NCBI GenBank assembly: GCA_003602285.1
Contig: QZVU01000001.1
Coordinates: 310,001 to 374,000, forward strand
DNA length: 64,000 bases
DNA from: Arthrobacter frigidicola
GTDB lineage: Bacteria > Actinomycetota > Actinomycetes > Actinomycetales > Micrococcaceae
Direction of reading: 5' to 3'
The position numbers were made by a program, and so were the translations under genes. The notes beneath the pieces are model-generated. The model was given only the letters and a program-made list of their open reading frames with translations, ran no database searches and was not told where the DNA came from. Shown here piece after piece: positions 26,636 to 35,016 of the stretch; within the stretch, counting starts at the first letter, position 1, and each line of letters begins with the position of its first letter.

Positions 26636-27271
26636 ATGTCTACAGTACGGGCGGCAGAGGCCGCGGGGCCGGCGATCCCTCGGATCGAGGCAGGTACCGA
26701 ATCCGGCACGGGCGACGGCGAGTGGGTTGCGCCGTCCTGGGAGGAAGTAGTCACCAACTACTCACCCAAGGTGTACCGGCTCGCCTACCGGCTCACCGGC
26801 AACAAGTACGACGCCGAGGACCTCACCCAGGAGGTCTTCGTCCGGGTCTTCCGCTCGCTGGCCAACTTCAAGCCGGGCACCCTGGATGGCTGGCTTCACC
26901 GCATCACCACGAACCTCTTCCTCGACCAGGCGCGGCGCAAGACCCGCATCCGGTTCGACGGGCTCACCGAGGAAGCCGAAAGCCGGCTCCCCAGCGGCCA
27001 TCCCGGCCCTGAGCGCAGCTACGAGTTCAACAACCTCGACATCGATGTCCAGTCCGCGCTCGAGGAGCTGCCCCCGGACTTCCGGGCCGCCGTCGTGCTC
27101 TGCGACCTGGAGGGGCTGGCCTACGACGAGGTGGCCGCGGTGCTCGGGGTGAAGCTTGGAACCGTCCGCTCGCGCATCCACCGGGGGCGCACCATGCTCC
27201 GGGAGAAGCTCGCCCACCGCGCGCCGCGCCGCCCGGCCCTGTCGATCCCGCGCATCGCCGGCGTCGGCTAG
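26636..27271 (+). CDS. sigE: ECF RNA polymerase sigma factor, SigE type
   Basis: 211 residues. Region 2 ([28 protein letters not shown], residues about 44-72, quoted in part) binds core polymerase and the -10 element; region 4 ([23 protein letters not shown]) is the helix-turn-helix for the -35 element. The N-terminal 40 residues are extra, as in mycobacterial SigE. GGAAGAGGA precedes the ATG at 26636. A stress-response factor in the order O-methyltransferase, sigE, tatB. The anti-sigma factor gene rseA and the protease gene htrA that I recall between sigE and tatB in mycobacteria are absent here. The 252 bases upstream hold promoter sequence only. Confidence 0.92.
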   Translation: MSTVRAAEAAGPAIPRIEAGTESGTGDGEWVAPSWEEVVTNYSPKVYRLAYRLTGNKYDAEDLTQEVFVRVFRSLANFKPGTLDGWLHRITTNLFLDQARRKTRIRFDGLTEEAESRLPSGHPGPERSYEFNNLDIDVQSALEELPPDFRAAVVLCDLEGLAYDEVAAVLGVKLGTVRSRIHRGRTMLREKLAHRAPRRPALSIPRIAGVG

Positions 27272-27280
27272 GCCGCTGCG

Positions 27281-27298
27281 CCGGACCAAATGGTCCGG
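27281..27298. promoter_or_regulatory. Palindrome in the sigE-tatB gap
   Basis: CCGGACCA-AA-TGGTCCGG is a near-perfect 18-base palindrome, starting 10 bases after the sigE stop and ending 28 bases before the tatB start. Its two-base spacer makes a stable RNA hairpin unlikely, which favours a protein-binding site, though this is inference. Confidence 0.4.
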
Positions 27299-27326
27299 GT
27301 ACGGCTCAGGAAGGTAGTCTTTTCTC

Positions 27327-27710
27327 GTGTTGGGAATCAACGGTCTCGAGTTTGTCGTGCTGGCGCTGCTTGCCGTTGTGATCCTCGGCCCGGAGCGCCT
27401 TCCCGAGTACGCCGCCCAGCTCGCCCGGCTCGTCAAGGGGCTCCGGAGGATGGCCACCGGCGCCCGCGAGCAGCTGCGCGAGGAAGTGGGCCCCGAGCTG
27501 GACGAGGTCGACTGGCGCAAGCTCGACCCCCGCCAGTACGATCCCCGGCGGATCATCCGCGAAGCGCTCCTCGACGATTTCGACGACGTCCTCAAACCCG
27601 TCAGCAGCGGCGCGCCCGTACCCGTCCCCGCTGCATCAATCCCCAGCGCGCCCCCGGCGGCCCGGCTGACCGCCGGGCAGGCGGCCCCCTATGACGTAGA
27701 GGCGACCTAG
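27327..27710 (+). CDS. tatB: Sec-independent protein translocase subunit TatB
   Basis: 127 residues. The N-terminal membrane helix LEFVVLALLAVVILGPERLPEY with the TatA/B hinge (G-P-E-R-L-P) is followed by an amphipathic helix (AAQLARLVKGLRRMATGARE) and a charged then Pro/Ala-rich tail. Glu at the N-terminus of the helix (NGLEF) and the length favour TatB over TatA. It works with TatC and TatA in exporting folded proteins. GTG start at 27327 with AGGAAGG about 12 bases upstream; tatA and tatC are not in the window. Confidence 0.9.
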   Translation: MLGINGLEFVVLALLAVVILGPERLPEYAAQLARLVKGLRRMATGAREQLREEVGPELDEVDWRKLDPRQYDPRRIIREALLDDFDDVLKPVSSGAPVPVPAASIPSAPPAARLTAGQAAPYDVEAT

Positions 27711-27815
27711 GCCCAGCGACCTGGACCGGGTGACCGGACCGCGCGACCTGGACCCGGCGCGCTTGACCCGGCGAGCTGGACCGTCCGGCACGCCCGGGTT
27801 TGGTGAGGCCCGGGG

Positions 27816-28937
27816 TCAGCGCGGGGAGAGCGTCAGCTTTGTCCCCGAAAGTCCCCGCGGGCGGTGCGCGAGCCCGTCCGCAACCTTCCTCAGCTCGGCG
27901 GCCGCAGGGGAGTCCTCCGCGGACAGGACGATGGGCAGGCCGGCGTCGCCGCCCTCCCGCAGGGCCACCTCGACGGGCACCGAGCCCAGCAGCCCGATGT
28001 CGGTGCCCAGGGTGTCGGTGAGCCGGGAGGCGAGGGTGGCGCCGCCGCCGGCGCCGAACAGCTCAAGCCGCCCGCCGCCGGGCAATTCGAGCCAGGACAT
28101 ATTCTCGATCACCCCGGCCACCTTCTGGCCCGTCTGTGCGGCCATCGCCCCGGCCCGTTCCGCCACATCCGCCGCCGCGCTCTGCGGGGTGGTCACCACG
28201 AGCAGTTCGGAGCGCGGCAGCAGCTGGGCCACCGAGATGGCGATGTCCCCGGTGCCCGGGGGCAGGTCGAGGAAGAGCGCGTCGAGGTCGCCGAAGTAGA
28301 CGTCCGTCAGGAACTGTTCGAGGGCGCGGTGAAGCATCGGTCCGCGCCAGGCCACCGGCTGGTTGCCGCTGACGAACATGCCGATCGAGATCACCTTCAC
28401 CCCGTGGGCCACGGGCGGCAGGATCATTTCGTCGACCTTCGTCGGCTGCTGGGTGATCCCCATCAGCGCGGGTACCGAAAATCCGTAGACGTCCGCGTCG
28501 ATGATGCCCACCCGCAGCCCCTGCGCCGCCATGGCGGCCGCGAGGTTGACGGTGACGGTCGACTTGCCGACCCCGCCCTTGCCGCTGGCGACGGCGTAGA
28601 CGCGGGTCAGGGACCCAGCCTCATTGAAGGGGATGCCCCGGGCCCCGCCCGGACCGCGGAGCTTGGCCTTCAGCTCATCGCGCTGGTCCTGGTTCATCAC
28701 GCCGAGGTCCACGCGCACGCGCTCGACGCCGGACAGGCCAGCCAGGGCCGCCTCGACGTCCGAGGTGATGGTGTTGGAAAGGGGGCACCCGGCGATGGTC
28801 AGCAGGACACGGACGGTCACGGTGCCGTCGCCGGAGGCCTCGACGCCCTCGACCATCCCGAGGTCGGTGATGGGCCGGCGGAGTTCGGGATCGAGCACCG
28901 AACCGAGTGCCGTGAGCACCGCTGCCTCAGAGATCAC
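27816..28937 (-). CDS. mrp: Mrp/NBP35 family iron-sulfur carrier ATPase
   Basis: 373 residues. The first 85 residues are a MIP18/DUF59 domain (SVLDPELRRPITDLGMVE, GCPL). The P-loop ATPase domain starts near residue 110 with GKGGVGKST and contains DADVYGFSVP and the Walker B region LFLDLPPGTGD. Family members carry and transfer Fe-S clusters. The usual C-terminal CPxCG motif that binds the cluster is replaced here by LELPGGG, so the cysteines are missing. The 105-base gap to tatB contains loosely repeated GACCTGGACCCGG-type sequence and no gene. Overlaps the upstream DUF1003 gene (ATGA). Confidence 0.9.
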   Translation of the reverse strand: MISEAAVLTALGSVLDPELRRPITDLGMVEGVEASGDGTVTVRVLLTIAGCPLSNTITSDVEAALAGLSGVERVRVDLGVMNQDQRDELKAKLRGPGGARGIPFNEAGSLTRVYAVASGKGGVGKSTVTVNLAAAMAAQGLRVGIIDADVYGFSVPALMGITQQPTKVDEMILPPVAHGVKVISIGMFVSGNQPVAWRGPMLHRALEQFLTDVYFGDLDALFLDLPPGTGDIAISVAQLLPRSELLVVTTPQSAAADVAERAGAMAAQTGQKVAGVIENMSWLELPGGGRLELFGAGGGATLASRLTDTLGTDIGLLGSVPVEVALREGGDAGLPIVLSAEDSPAAAELRKVADGLAHRPRGLSGTKLTLSPR

Positions 28938-29533
28938 TGGCTGTCGCTTCCGACCTGCGGGGAGACCCGGGGCAGGCTCATGGTGTTATCCGACGGTTTC
29001 CTCCGCGGTTTCTTCGAAAGGGTCAGCTCCTGGCCGTCGGCGGCCTCAAGCAGTTCCTCGAGTGCCGAGCGGAGCTCCGAGCGCACGTAGTCGCGGGTGG
29101 CGACCTCGCGGATGGCGATGCGCAGCTCGGCGATCTCACGGGTCAGGTATTCGGTGTCGGACAGGTTCCGTTCGGCCCGGTGCCGGTCCTCGCGCAGCGA
29201 CACGCGGTCGCGGTCGTCCTGCCGGTTCTGCGCCAGCAGCAGCAGGGGGGCCGCGTAGGAGGCCTGCAGGGACAGCATCAGCGTCAGGGCGGTGAAGCCC
29301 AGCGCCGCGCTGTCCCACCGGGCGTTCTCGGGTCCCCAGGTGTTCCAGACCAGCCAGAGCACGCAGAATACCGTCATGTAGAAGAGGAACTGCGGGGTTC
29401 CCATGAAACGTGCGAAGTTCTCGGTGGCGCTGCCGAACCTGTCCGGGTTGGGGCGCAGCCGGGGGAACACCCGTTTGCGGCTCTCCCGTGGGGTGTCAAG
29501 ACCGGTCGAGGTCGAGCGGATTCTCTCAGCCAT
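28934..29533 (-). CDS. DUF1003 membrane protein
   Basis: 199 residues. Motif NPDRFGSATENFARFMGT then two membrane helices (about residues 48-67 and 76-98) with WNTWGPENARWDSAALGFTALTLMLS between and within, which is the DUF1003 core. A C-terminal coiled-coil follows (LREDRHRAERNLSDTEYLTREIAELRIAIRE region). Function unknown. Its start overlaps the end of the MgtE-N/CBS gene, and its end overlaps mrp, so these three genes form one unit on the minus strand, an order I recall from M. tuberculosis Rv1232c-Rv1229c. Confidence 0.88.
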   Translation of the reverse strand: MAERIRSTSTGLDTPRESRKRVFPRLRPNPDRFGSATENFARFMGTPQFLFYMTVFCVLWLVWNTWGPENARWDSAALGFTALTLMLSLQASYAAPLLLLAQNRQDDRDRVSLREDRHRAERNLSDTEYLTREIAELRIAIREVATRDYVRSELRSALEELLEAADGQELTLSKKPRRKPSDNTMSLPRVSPQVGSDSQ

Positions 29534-30809
29534 TTGTTCCTCCCCGACGAAGTGCGCGTGCGTCGTCCTGGGCCCGCCAGTCGTCCGGCAGCAGGTGGTC
29601 GAGCACATCGTCCACCGTTACCGCGCCCACCAGGCGGCCCTCCTTGTTGATGATCGGCAGCGAGTTGAGGTTGTAGGTCGCGAGGATGCGGGAGACCTCG
29701 CTGACATTGGCCTGGTCGCTGACCGGTTCGAGGTCCGCATCGAGGATGTTGCCCAGCTGCTCGGGCGGAGGGAAACGCAGGAGCTGCTGGATGTGCACCA
29801 CGCCGAGATAACGCCCGGTCGGGGTTTCCAGGGGCGGGCGGCACACGAAGATCGAGGAGGCGAGCGCCGGGGTGAGTTCCTCGCGCCGGACGTGGGCCAG
29901 CGCCTCGGCCACCGTGGCTTCGGGCGGGAGGATGACCGGCACCGTGGTCATGAGCGAGCCGGCGGTATCCTCCTCGTACTCGAGCAGGCGGCGCACGTCG
30001 TCGGCGTCCTCCGGCTCCATCAGCTGGAGCAGTTCCTCCTTCTGGGCCTCCGGGAGCTCGTTGAGCAGGTCAGCGGCGTCGTCGGGGTCCATCTCCTCGA
30101 GGATGTCGGCGGCCCGTTCGCGGTTGAGCGATGAGAGGATCTGGACCTGGTCGTCGTCGGGCAGCTCCTGGAGGATGTCGGCAAGCCGGTCATCCTGGAG
30201 TTCGCCGGCCACTTCGAGGCGGCGCTTGTTGCTCATCTCGTGCAGGGCCTCGGCGAAGTCGGCGGCCTTGAGGTCCTCGTGCTGGGCGACGAACTGCGAG
30301 GCCCCCTGGGGTTCGTTCGTGGCCCCGTGGTAGGCGTCGAGCCAGTTGATGATCAGGCGCTCGCCGCTCCTGCGCAGACTCCGCAGGGGCGAGATCGGCC
30401 CGCCGCGCCGGATGAACAGTTGGGAGACATGCCAGTCCCCGGCCCGGTTCTTCTCCATGGCAATGTCCTCGATGACGGCGTCCCCGGAGCCGTCCTGCAG
30501 GGTGACCCTCCGGTCGAACAGCTCGCCGACCACCAGCAGTTCCGCTCCCCGCTGCTCGAAGCGGCGCAGGTTGACCAGGCCCGTGCAGATGATCTGCGAG
30601 GTGTCCATCGAGGTGACCCGGGTCATGGGCACGAAGATGCGCTTCTTGCCCGGAACCTCGATGACGATGCCGACAACCTGCGGCTCCTTCAGGGCGCCGC
30701 GGTCGAGCACCACAACATCGCGCAGCCGGCCCAGACGGTCGCCCAAGGGGTCGAAAACGTCGAGGCCGAGGAGGCGGGCCACAAAGACGCGGGTTGGATT
30801 GGTACTCAC
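29526..30809 (-). CDS. Soluble PRC/MgtE-N/CBS domain protein
   Basis: 427 residues with the cytoplasmic parts of an MgtE magnesium channel but no membrane helices. Order: a PRC-barrel-like N-terminal region (about 1-110), MgtE N-terminal superhelical domain (about 165-290, repeats of LADILQELPDDD and AADLLNELPEAQ), and a CBS pair (about 300-415, ending NKEGRLVGAVTVDDVLDHLLPDD). Probably senses Mg2+ or nucleotides through the CBS pair and could regulate a separate partner. The 152-base upstream gap to 30961 contains no gene and presumably its promoter. Confidence 0.88.
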   Translation of the reverse strand: MSTNPTRVFVARLLGLDVFDPLGDRLGRLRDVVVLDRGALKEPQVVGIVIEVPGKKRIFVPMTRVTSMDTSQIICTGLVNLRRFEQRGAELLVVGELFDRRVTLQDGSGDAVIEDIAMEKNRAGDWHVSQLFIRRGGPISPLRSLRRSGERLIINWLDAYHGATNEPQGASQFVAQHEDLKAADFAEALHEMSNKRRLEVAGELQDDRLADILQELPDDDQVQILSSLNRERAADILEEMDPDDAADLLNELPEAQKEELLQLMEPEDADDVRRLLEYEEDTAGSLMTTVPVILPPEATVAEALAHVRREELTPALASSIFVCRPPLETPTGRYLGVVHIQQLLRFPPPEQLGNILDADLEPVSDQANVSEVSRILATYNLNSLPIINKEGRLVGAVTVDDVLDHLLPDDWRAQDDARALRRGGTNG

Positions 30810-30961
30810 AAGGCAAGGCTACTTCGCGGAGCGGGATCCGGTGTATTCGGTGACAGTTTCATCGGTTCCGGGGCTGTTGCGCCGGGGGCTTTCCGGCACG
30901 CACCGCCGGTCCGGAACGTGCGGCCCGGCGTGCGGTGCCCCGCCGACGGGAGGTCCCTTTG

Positions 30962-31639
30962 TCAGCCGCCCACCGGCACGGGTGGGAGCACCGCGGCCGG
31001 GGCGACGGAAAACAGGGTGAAGAACTCAGCGGCCAGCCCGGCGTCCCCGGCCAGGGTGATCCGTTCGGACGCGAGAGCGTCGGGCACGGTCTCGCCGCTG
31101 AAAATCAGGTCCCAGAAGGCGAGGACGTCCCCGGTCAGCTCAACGTCGACGGTTCCCGCGCCGGACCGGCTGACGTCGATGGTCTGCGGGGTCACGACTA
31201 CGGTGAACTGGTCCCCGCTGACCCCGATCCGGATCCGCGCGTCGAACCGTGATCCCTCGGGCGGGAAGTAGAGGGCCTTGAGCATCAGCATGAAGGCGTC
31301 GGTGCTCATGCCCTTCTCCGGCCGGTGCGATCTCCTCGATCCCCACCGGGAGAGCTCAAGGAGGATCGGTTCGAGCTGGCGCCCGCTGTCGGTGAGTTCA
31401 TAGGCCGAGACGCTTGCCGGGGGCCCGAGCTTCACACGCCGAAGCAGGTCCGAGGCCTCAAGTTCCTTCAGCCGCTGGCTCAGGACATTCGGGCTGGCGT
31501 TCGGCAGGCCGGCGCGCAGGTCACTGAAGCGCTTGGGTCCGAGCAGGAGCTCACGGACCACCAGCATCGACCACCGCTCGCCGACTGCATCCATCGCGAG
31601 GGCCGCTCCGCACGAGTCGTCATAGGTTCGCTGTGCCAT
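30962..31639 (-). CDS. HxlR-type regulator fused to SCP2-like domain
   Basis: 225 residues. Residues 8-95 are an HxlR winged-helix domain: DSCGAALAMDAVGERWSMLVVREL with the conserved Cys10, then FSDLRAGLPNASPNVLSQRLKELE. Residues about 130-220 (FDARIRIGVSGDQFTVVV ... VELTGDVLAFWDLIFSGE) resemble an SCP2 sterol-carrier fold that could bind a hydrophobic effector. ATG at 31639 (MAQRTYDD); an upstream ATG at 31663 is possible. It is divergent from the gene at 31728 with an inverted repeat between them. Confidence 0.82.
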   Translation of the reverse strand: MAQRTYDDSCGAALAMDAVGERWSMLVVRELLLGPKRFSDLRAGLPNASPNVLSQRLKELEASDLLRRVKLGPPASVSAYELTDSGRQLEPILLELSRWGSRRSHRPEKGMSTDAFMLMLKALYFPPEGSRFDARIRIGVSGDQFTVVVTPQTIDVSRSGAGTVDVELTGDVLAFWDLIFSGETVPDALASERITLAGDAGLAAEFFTLFSVAPAAVLPPVPVGG

Positions 31640-31688
31640 GAAGGAATTATATCGCAGCTGCACGGGTTGGTATGGAAGTAAGATTTTT

Positions 31689-31707
31689 TGATCCTAGAGC
31701 AGGATCA
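31689..31707. promoter_or_regulatory. Inverted repeat in the HxlR divergent promoter region
   Basis: TGATCCT-AGAGC-AGGATCA, a perfect 7-base inverted repeat, lies in the 88-base gap between the HxlR-type gene and the small divergent gene. It is a good candidate operator for the regulator. Inference from position and symmetry. Confidence 0.45.
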
Positions 31708-31727
31708 GAGTCGCATGGAGGCGAATC

Positions 31728-32087
31728 ATGGAGAAGTCAGCCGCACCGCTGGACCGGATCTTCGGGATCGAGTGGACGCCGGAGCGTCTTCAGGCCGCGG
31801 CCGCAAGCTACGAGCTGGTCCAGTCCCACACCTCGTTCAACAGCACGGTGGTGCGTCTTGCTTCCCGGACGGACCGTGTCGACATGCAGTCCTTGCGGGC
31901 ACTGGTCACCCGGACGATGGGGCGGGTCGAGGGGACCTACTGGATGGTTGCGGCCCTCGCGGTGGCCCACCTCGCGCTCAGCTGTCCGGAGCTGCTCACC
32001 GAGGAGCAGACCTCACTCCTGCTGACTCCGCTTGCCGCCGGCCAAAACGCCGGCCCCTCGGACCGGGCCTTCGCGTACGCCGCCTAG
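31728..32087 (+). CDS. Conserved hypothetical protein
   Basis: 119 residues, soluble, largely helical (EWTPERLQAAAASYELVQSH ...). A hydrophobic stretch near residues 70-90 (YWMVAALAVAHLALSC) may be a buried helix rather than a membrane segment. No family recognised. ATG at 31728 with GGAGG 6 bases upstream is a strong start. Divergent from the HxlR-type regulator and probably controlled by it. Confidence 0.65.
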   Translation: MEKSAAPLDRIFGIEWTPERLQAAAASYELVQSHTSFNSTVVRLASRTDRVDMQSLRALVTRTMGRVEGTYWMVAALAVAHLALSCPELLTEEQTSLLLTPLAAGQNAGPSDRAFAYAA

Positions 32088-32211
32088 GCTGAGCCGCCGT
32101 CGCGCCGGCGGAACCTCCCGCCACCGCCTGCGGCCGTTCGGCGGCCGCGGCGCGAGTTCACTGCAAGCGATACTCCCTCCCGGGCGTGCGGATGTGGGGA
32201 ACAATGGGCCC

Positions 32212-33090
32212 ATGGCGAATGTACTTGGACGCACCCCTTCCCGTGACGAAGGCCGCGCTCTGCCGCGCGGTGAAACGGTGGGCCGCTACACGGCCTACCT
32301 CGAGGCGCAGAAGGCGGTGGACTACCTCGCCGATAACAAGTTCCCGGTGGAACGCGTCTCCATCATCGGCAACGACCTGAAGACGGTGGAGCGGGTCACC
32401 GGACGCCTCAGCTACCCGCGGGTGGCCCTGGCCAGTGCGGCCACCGGCGCCTGGTTCGGCTTCTTCGTCGGGCTGATCCTCACCCTCTTCGGAGGCAGCG
32501 AACCCTTCACCAGCGTCCTCTCCTCCATGGCGCTCGGTGCAATGTTCTGGCTTCTCTTCGGAGTCATCACCTACGCGTTCCAGCGGGGGAAGCGTGACTT
32601 CACCTCCACGAACCAGGTCATCGCCACAAGCTACGACGTGATCGTCGACCCCTCGGTCGCGGGGGAGGCGCGCCGACGGCTCCAGCAGCTTCCCATGAAC
32701 GGCCAGGCGCTGCATCCCGGCGGTCCGGCGGGCGGCTGGGACCAGCCCGCGGGAGGCTATCAGCCTCCCGCTCCGCAGGGCGGCGTCCCCGGTCCCGACG
32801 AAACCCCCGGCCCCGCGGTGCCCGACGCCGGCGCACCGGCCGGTCCGGGCGGTGCCCCAGGAGACCCGGCGGGACCCCGGCGCGGCAAGTATCCCGACCT
32901 GCCCGACGGCAGGCCCCAGTACGGAATCCGGGTCGACACCCCCGTCCAGGAGGACGCCCCCCGCGCCGGGGGTCCGGCCGGCGGGCAGCCTCCGGCCGCG
33001 GGGCCGGAAGGACCCGCAGCGGACGGACCGGCGGGGGATGCGGGCCAGCATGGCTCGACGAGGGTCGAGCCTCCCCGCGACGGCCGGTAG
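32212..33090 (+). CDS. General stress protein 17M-like membrane protein
   Basis: 292 residues. The N-terminal half has the heat-induced stress protein YflT/GSP17M domain: VGRYTAYLEAQKAVDYLADN, FPVERVSIIGNDLKTVERV near residues 20-65. Two membrane helices follow (about residues 76-100 and 106-128), then YDVIVDPSVAGEARRRLQQ. The last 120 residues are Pro/Gly-rich and disordered, with the sequence LPDGRPQYGIRV near residue 230. Function unknown; the family is stress-associated. ATG at 32212 is chosen over the longer frame from 32032, which overlaps the previous gene. Confidence 0.82.
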   Translation: MANVLGRTPSRDEGRALPRGETVGRYTAYLEAQKAVDYLADNKFPVERVSIIGNDLKTVERVTGRLSYPRVALASAATGAWFGFFVGLILTLFGGSEPFTSVLSSMALGAMFWLLFGVITYAFQRGKRDFTSTNQVIATSYDVIVDPSVAGEARRRLQQLPMNGQALHPGGPAGGWDQPAGGYQPPAPQGGVPGPDETPGPAVPDAGAPAGPGGAPGDPAGPRRGKYPDLPDGRPQYGIRVDTPVQEDAPRAGGPAGGQPPAAGPEGPAADGPAGDAGQHGSTRVEPPRDGR

Positions 33091-33187
33091 AACGCGGGGG
33101 AGAGCCTCCGCCCGGTACCGCCGCTGAAATGCCGCCGGTGAACTGCAGCCGGTGAATAGCCGGTGAATAGCCGGCACGAACAGCACT

Positions 33188-33240
33188 CGGCACGCGAAAG
33201 AGCCCGGCACGCGGAAAGAGCCCGGCACGCGGAAAGAGCC
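33188..33240. repeat. Three tandem copies of a terminator arm
   Basis: CGGCACGCGAAAGAGCC (17 bases, 33188) is followed by two 18-base copies CGGCACGCGGAAAGAGCC (33205, 33223). The GAAAGAGCC part is the left arm of the terminator that follows, so that arm is present in triplicate. An 11-base GCCGGTGAATA tandem lies just before it. Confidence 0.82.
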
Positions 33241-33268
33241 CGGCAACCCATGGGTGCCGGGCTCTTTC
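33232..33268. terminator. Bidirectional hairpin between the GSP17M-like gene and pepP
   Basis: GAAAGAGCCCGGC and GCCGGGCTCTTTC pair perfectly around A-ACCCATGGGT, itself palindromic. The right arm ends in CTCTTTCG for the plus strand. It lies between convergent genes. Confidence 0.85.
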
Positions 33269-33301
33269 GTATTCCCGGGCGGTCCGCCGCCGCCGGCGCG
33301 C

Positions 33302-34894
33302 CTACTCGCCGGTCGGGCTGTAGATGCCGGCCATCCAGGCCTCCACGTCATCGGGATCGCGGGGCAGGGCGCCGCTGAGGTTGACCGGACCGTCCTTGGT
33401 CATGAGGATGTCGTCCTCGATCCGGACGCCGATGCCGCGGTATTCCTCGGGCACCGACAGGTCCTCGTTCTTGAAGTAAAGCCCGGGCTCGATGGTGAAC
33501 ACCATTCCCTCGGTGAGGACACCGTCGAGGTAGAGTTCCCGGCGCGCCTGGGCGCAGTCGTGAACGTCCATCCCGAGGTGGTGGCTGGTGCCGTGGGGCA
33601 TCCACCGCCGGTGCTGCTGGCCCTCCGGGGCGAGAACTTCCTCCAGCGGCACCGGGAGCAGGCCCCAGTCGTTGAGGCGCTCGGCGAGGACCGTGATGGC
33701 CGCGGTGTGGATGTCGCGGAACTTTCGGCCGGGCCGGGCCGCGGCGAAGGCAGCGTCCGCAGCCTCGAGGACCGCCGAGTAGATCCGGCGCTGTACCTCG
33801 GAGTAGGTGCCGTTGACCGGCAGGGTCCGGGTCACGTCGGCGGTGTAGAGGCTCTCGGCCTCAACGCCGGCGTCAAGCAGGAGCAGGTCCCCGGCCGAGA
33901 CGCGGCCGTTGTTCCGGATCCAGTGAAGCACCGTCGCGTTGTTGCCCGAGGCGGCGATGGTGTCGTAGCCGAGGTCGTTGCCTTCCTCCCGGGCCCGGGT
34001 GAAGAACGCCCCCTCCACCACGCGCTCGCCGCGGGGGTGGGAGATGGCCCGGGGGAGCTGCCGTACCACTTCGTGGAAGCCGTTGACGGTGGCGTCCACG
34101 GCGGCCTGGAGCTGCTCGATCTCCCAGGAGTCCTTGATCAGGCGCAGTTCGGAGAGGGCCTCGGCGAGCTTCGCGTCGAGGGCGTCGGCCTTCTCCAGGT
34201 CCACTCCGGTGTTGATGCGGGAGGTGTCAACCAGTGCGTCGGCATTGAGGTCGACCTCGCGGAGGAGCCGGATGCCGATGCCGCCGATCTGCGGCACACC
34301 GGCGTCCTTGGTCACCGCCGTCTCGAGGCCGTCGAGGTCGGCCGTCTCAAGCGCCAGCAGGGCTGACACCTGGGCGCGGGACATCCGCGGGCCGATCCAG
34401 AACTCGCCGTAGCGGGCGTTGGCATAGAACTCCGAGCTGTCCCGGCCGGCCAGCTCGCGGAAGAACAGGGTAGCGGTGTGGTGGCCGCCGTCGTCGCCGG
34501 TTCCCTCGCCGACCGGTTCCATCACGAGCACCGCGTCGGGCTCGTGGTCCAGGCCGAGGCCGGTCAGATGGGCGAAGCCGGAGTGAGGGCGGAAGCGGTA
34601 GTCCGTGTCATTGGAGCGGACCTTCAGCGGGCCGGCCGGAATGACAAGGCGCTCGCCGGGGAACTGCTCCGAAATTGCGCGCCGGCGCCGCGCGGCGAAG
34701 TCCGCCACGGGAGCCTTCTCCGGCAGGGCGGTATCGGTGGGTGCCCAGCTGCCGGCCATGAAGGCCTTGAACGCCTCGGAGTCCGGACGCTGGGACCGGT
34801 TCTCGTTGCGGCTCGACAGCGGCTGGTCTTCGGGGGTGACCGGGGTGGCCCCGGGCTCGGGCTGGAACGCTTGAGGATTCTCTGCTGTACTCAC
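33302..34894 (-). CDS. pepP: Xaa-Pro aminopeptidase (aminopeptidase P)
   Basis: Metallopeptidase (M24B) removing an N-terminal residue next to proline. About 530 residues. The N-terminal AMP_N domain (ARRRRAISEQFPGERLVIPAG near residue 75) is followed by the pita-bread catalytic domain; metal ligands appear in LLLDAGVEAESLYTADVTR, HGTSHHLGMDVHD, IEPGLYF and GVRIEDDIL. The N-terminal 60 residues are extra and probably disordered. GTG start at 34894 (VSTAENP); an upstream start at 34933 is less likely. It is divergent from the PHP gene. Confidence 0.93.
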   Translation of the reverse strand: MSTAENPQAFQPEPGATPVTPEDQPLSSRNENRSQRPDSEAFKAFMAGSWAPTDTALPEKAPVADFAARRRRAISEQFPGERLVIPAGPLKVRSNDTDYRFRPHSGFAHLTGLGLDHEPDAVLVMEPVGEGTGDDGGHHTATLFFRELAGRDSSEFYANARYGEFWIGPRMSRAQVSALLALETADLDGLETAVTKDAGVPQIGGIGIRLLREVDLNADALVDTSRINTGVDLEKADALDAKLAEALSELRLIKDSWEIEQLQAAVDATVNGFHEVVRQLPRAISHPRGERVVEGAFFTRAREEGNDLGYDTIAASGNNATVLHWIRNNGRVSAGDLLLLDAGVEAESLYTADVTRTLPVNGTYSEVQRRIYSAVLEAADAAFAAARPGRKFRDIHTAAITVLAERLNDWGLLPVPLEEVLAPEGQQHRRWMPHGTSHHLGMDVHDCAQARRELYLDGVLTEGMVFTIEPGLYFKNEDLSVPEEYRGIGVRIEDDILMTKDGPVNLSGALPRDPDDVEAWMAGIYSPTGE

Positions 34895-35016
34895 TGGTCC
34901 ATGGTCCCACCGGTCCCGCGGGCGGCCAAACATACCGCGGCGGCCTGCGCGTGTTGATGCGCGGGCCGCCCCTTCAAGGAAGGAGGAATCTGCGTCCGCT
35001 GGCGTAGATTGGGTTG

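Noticed and set aside
27711-27815. Gene in the tatB-mrp gap
   Set aside because: Only loosely repeated GACCTGGACCCGG-like sequence is present, with no frame of useful length.
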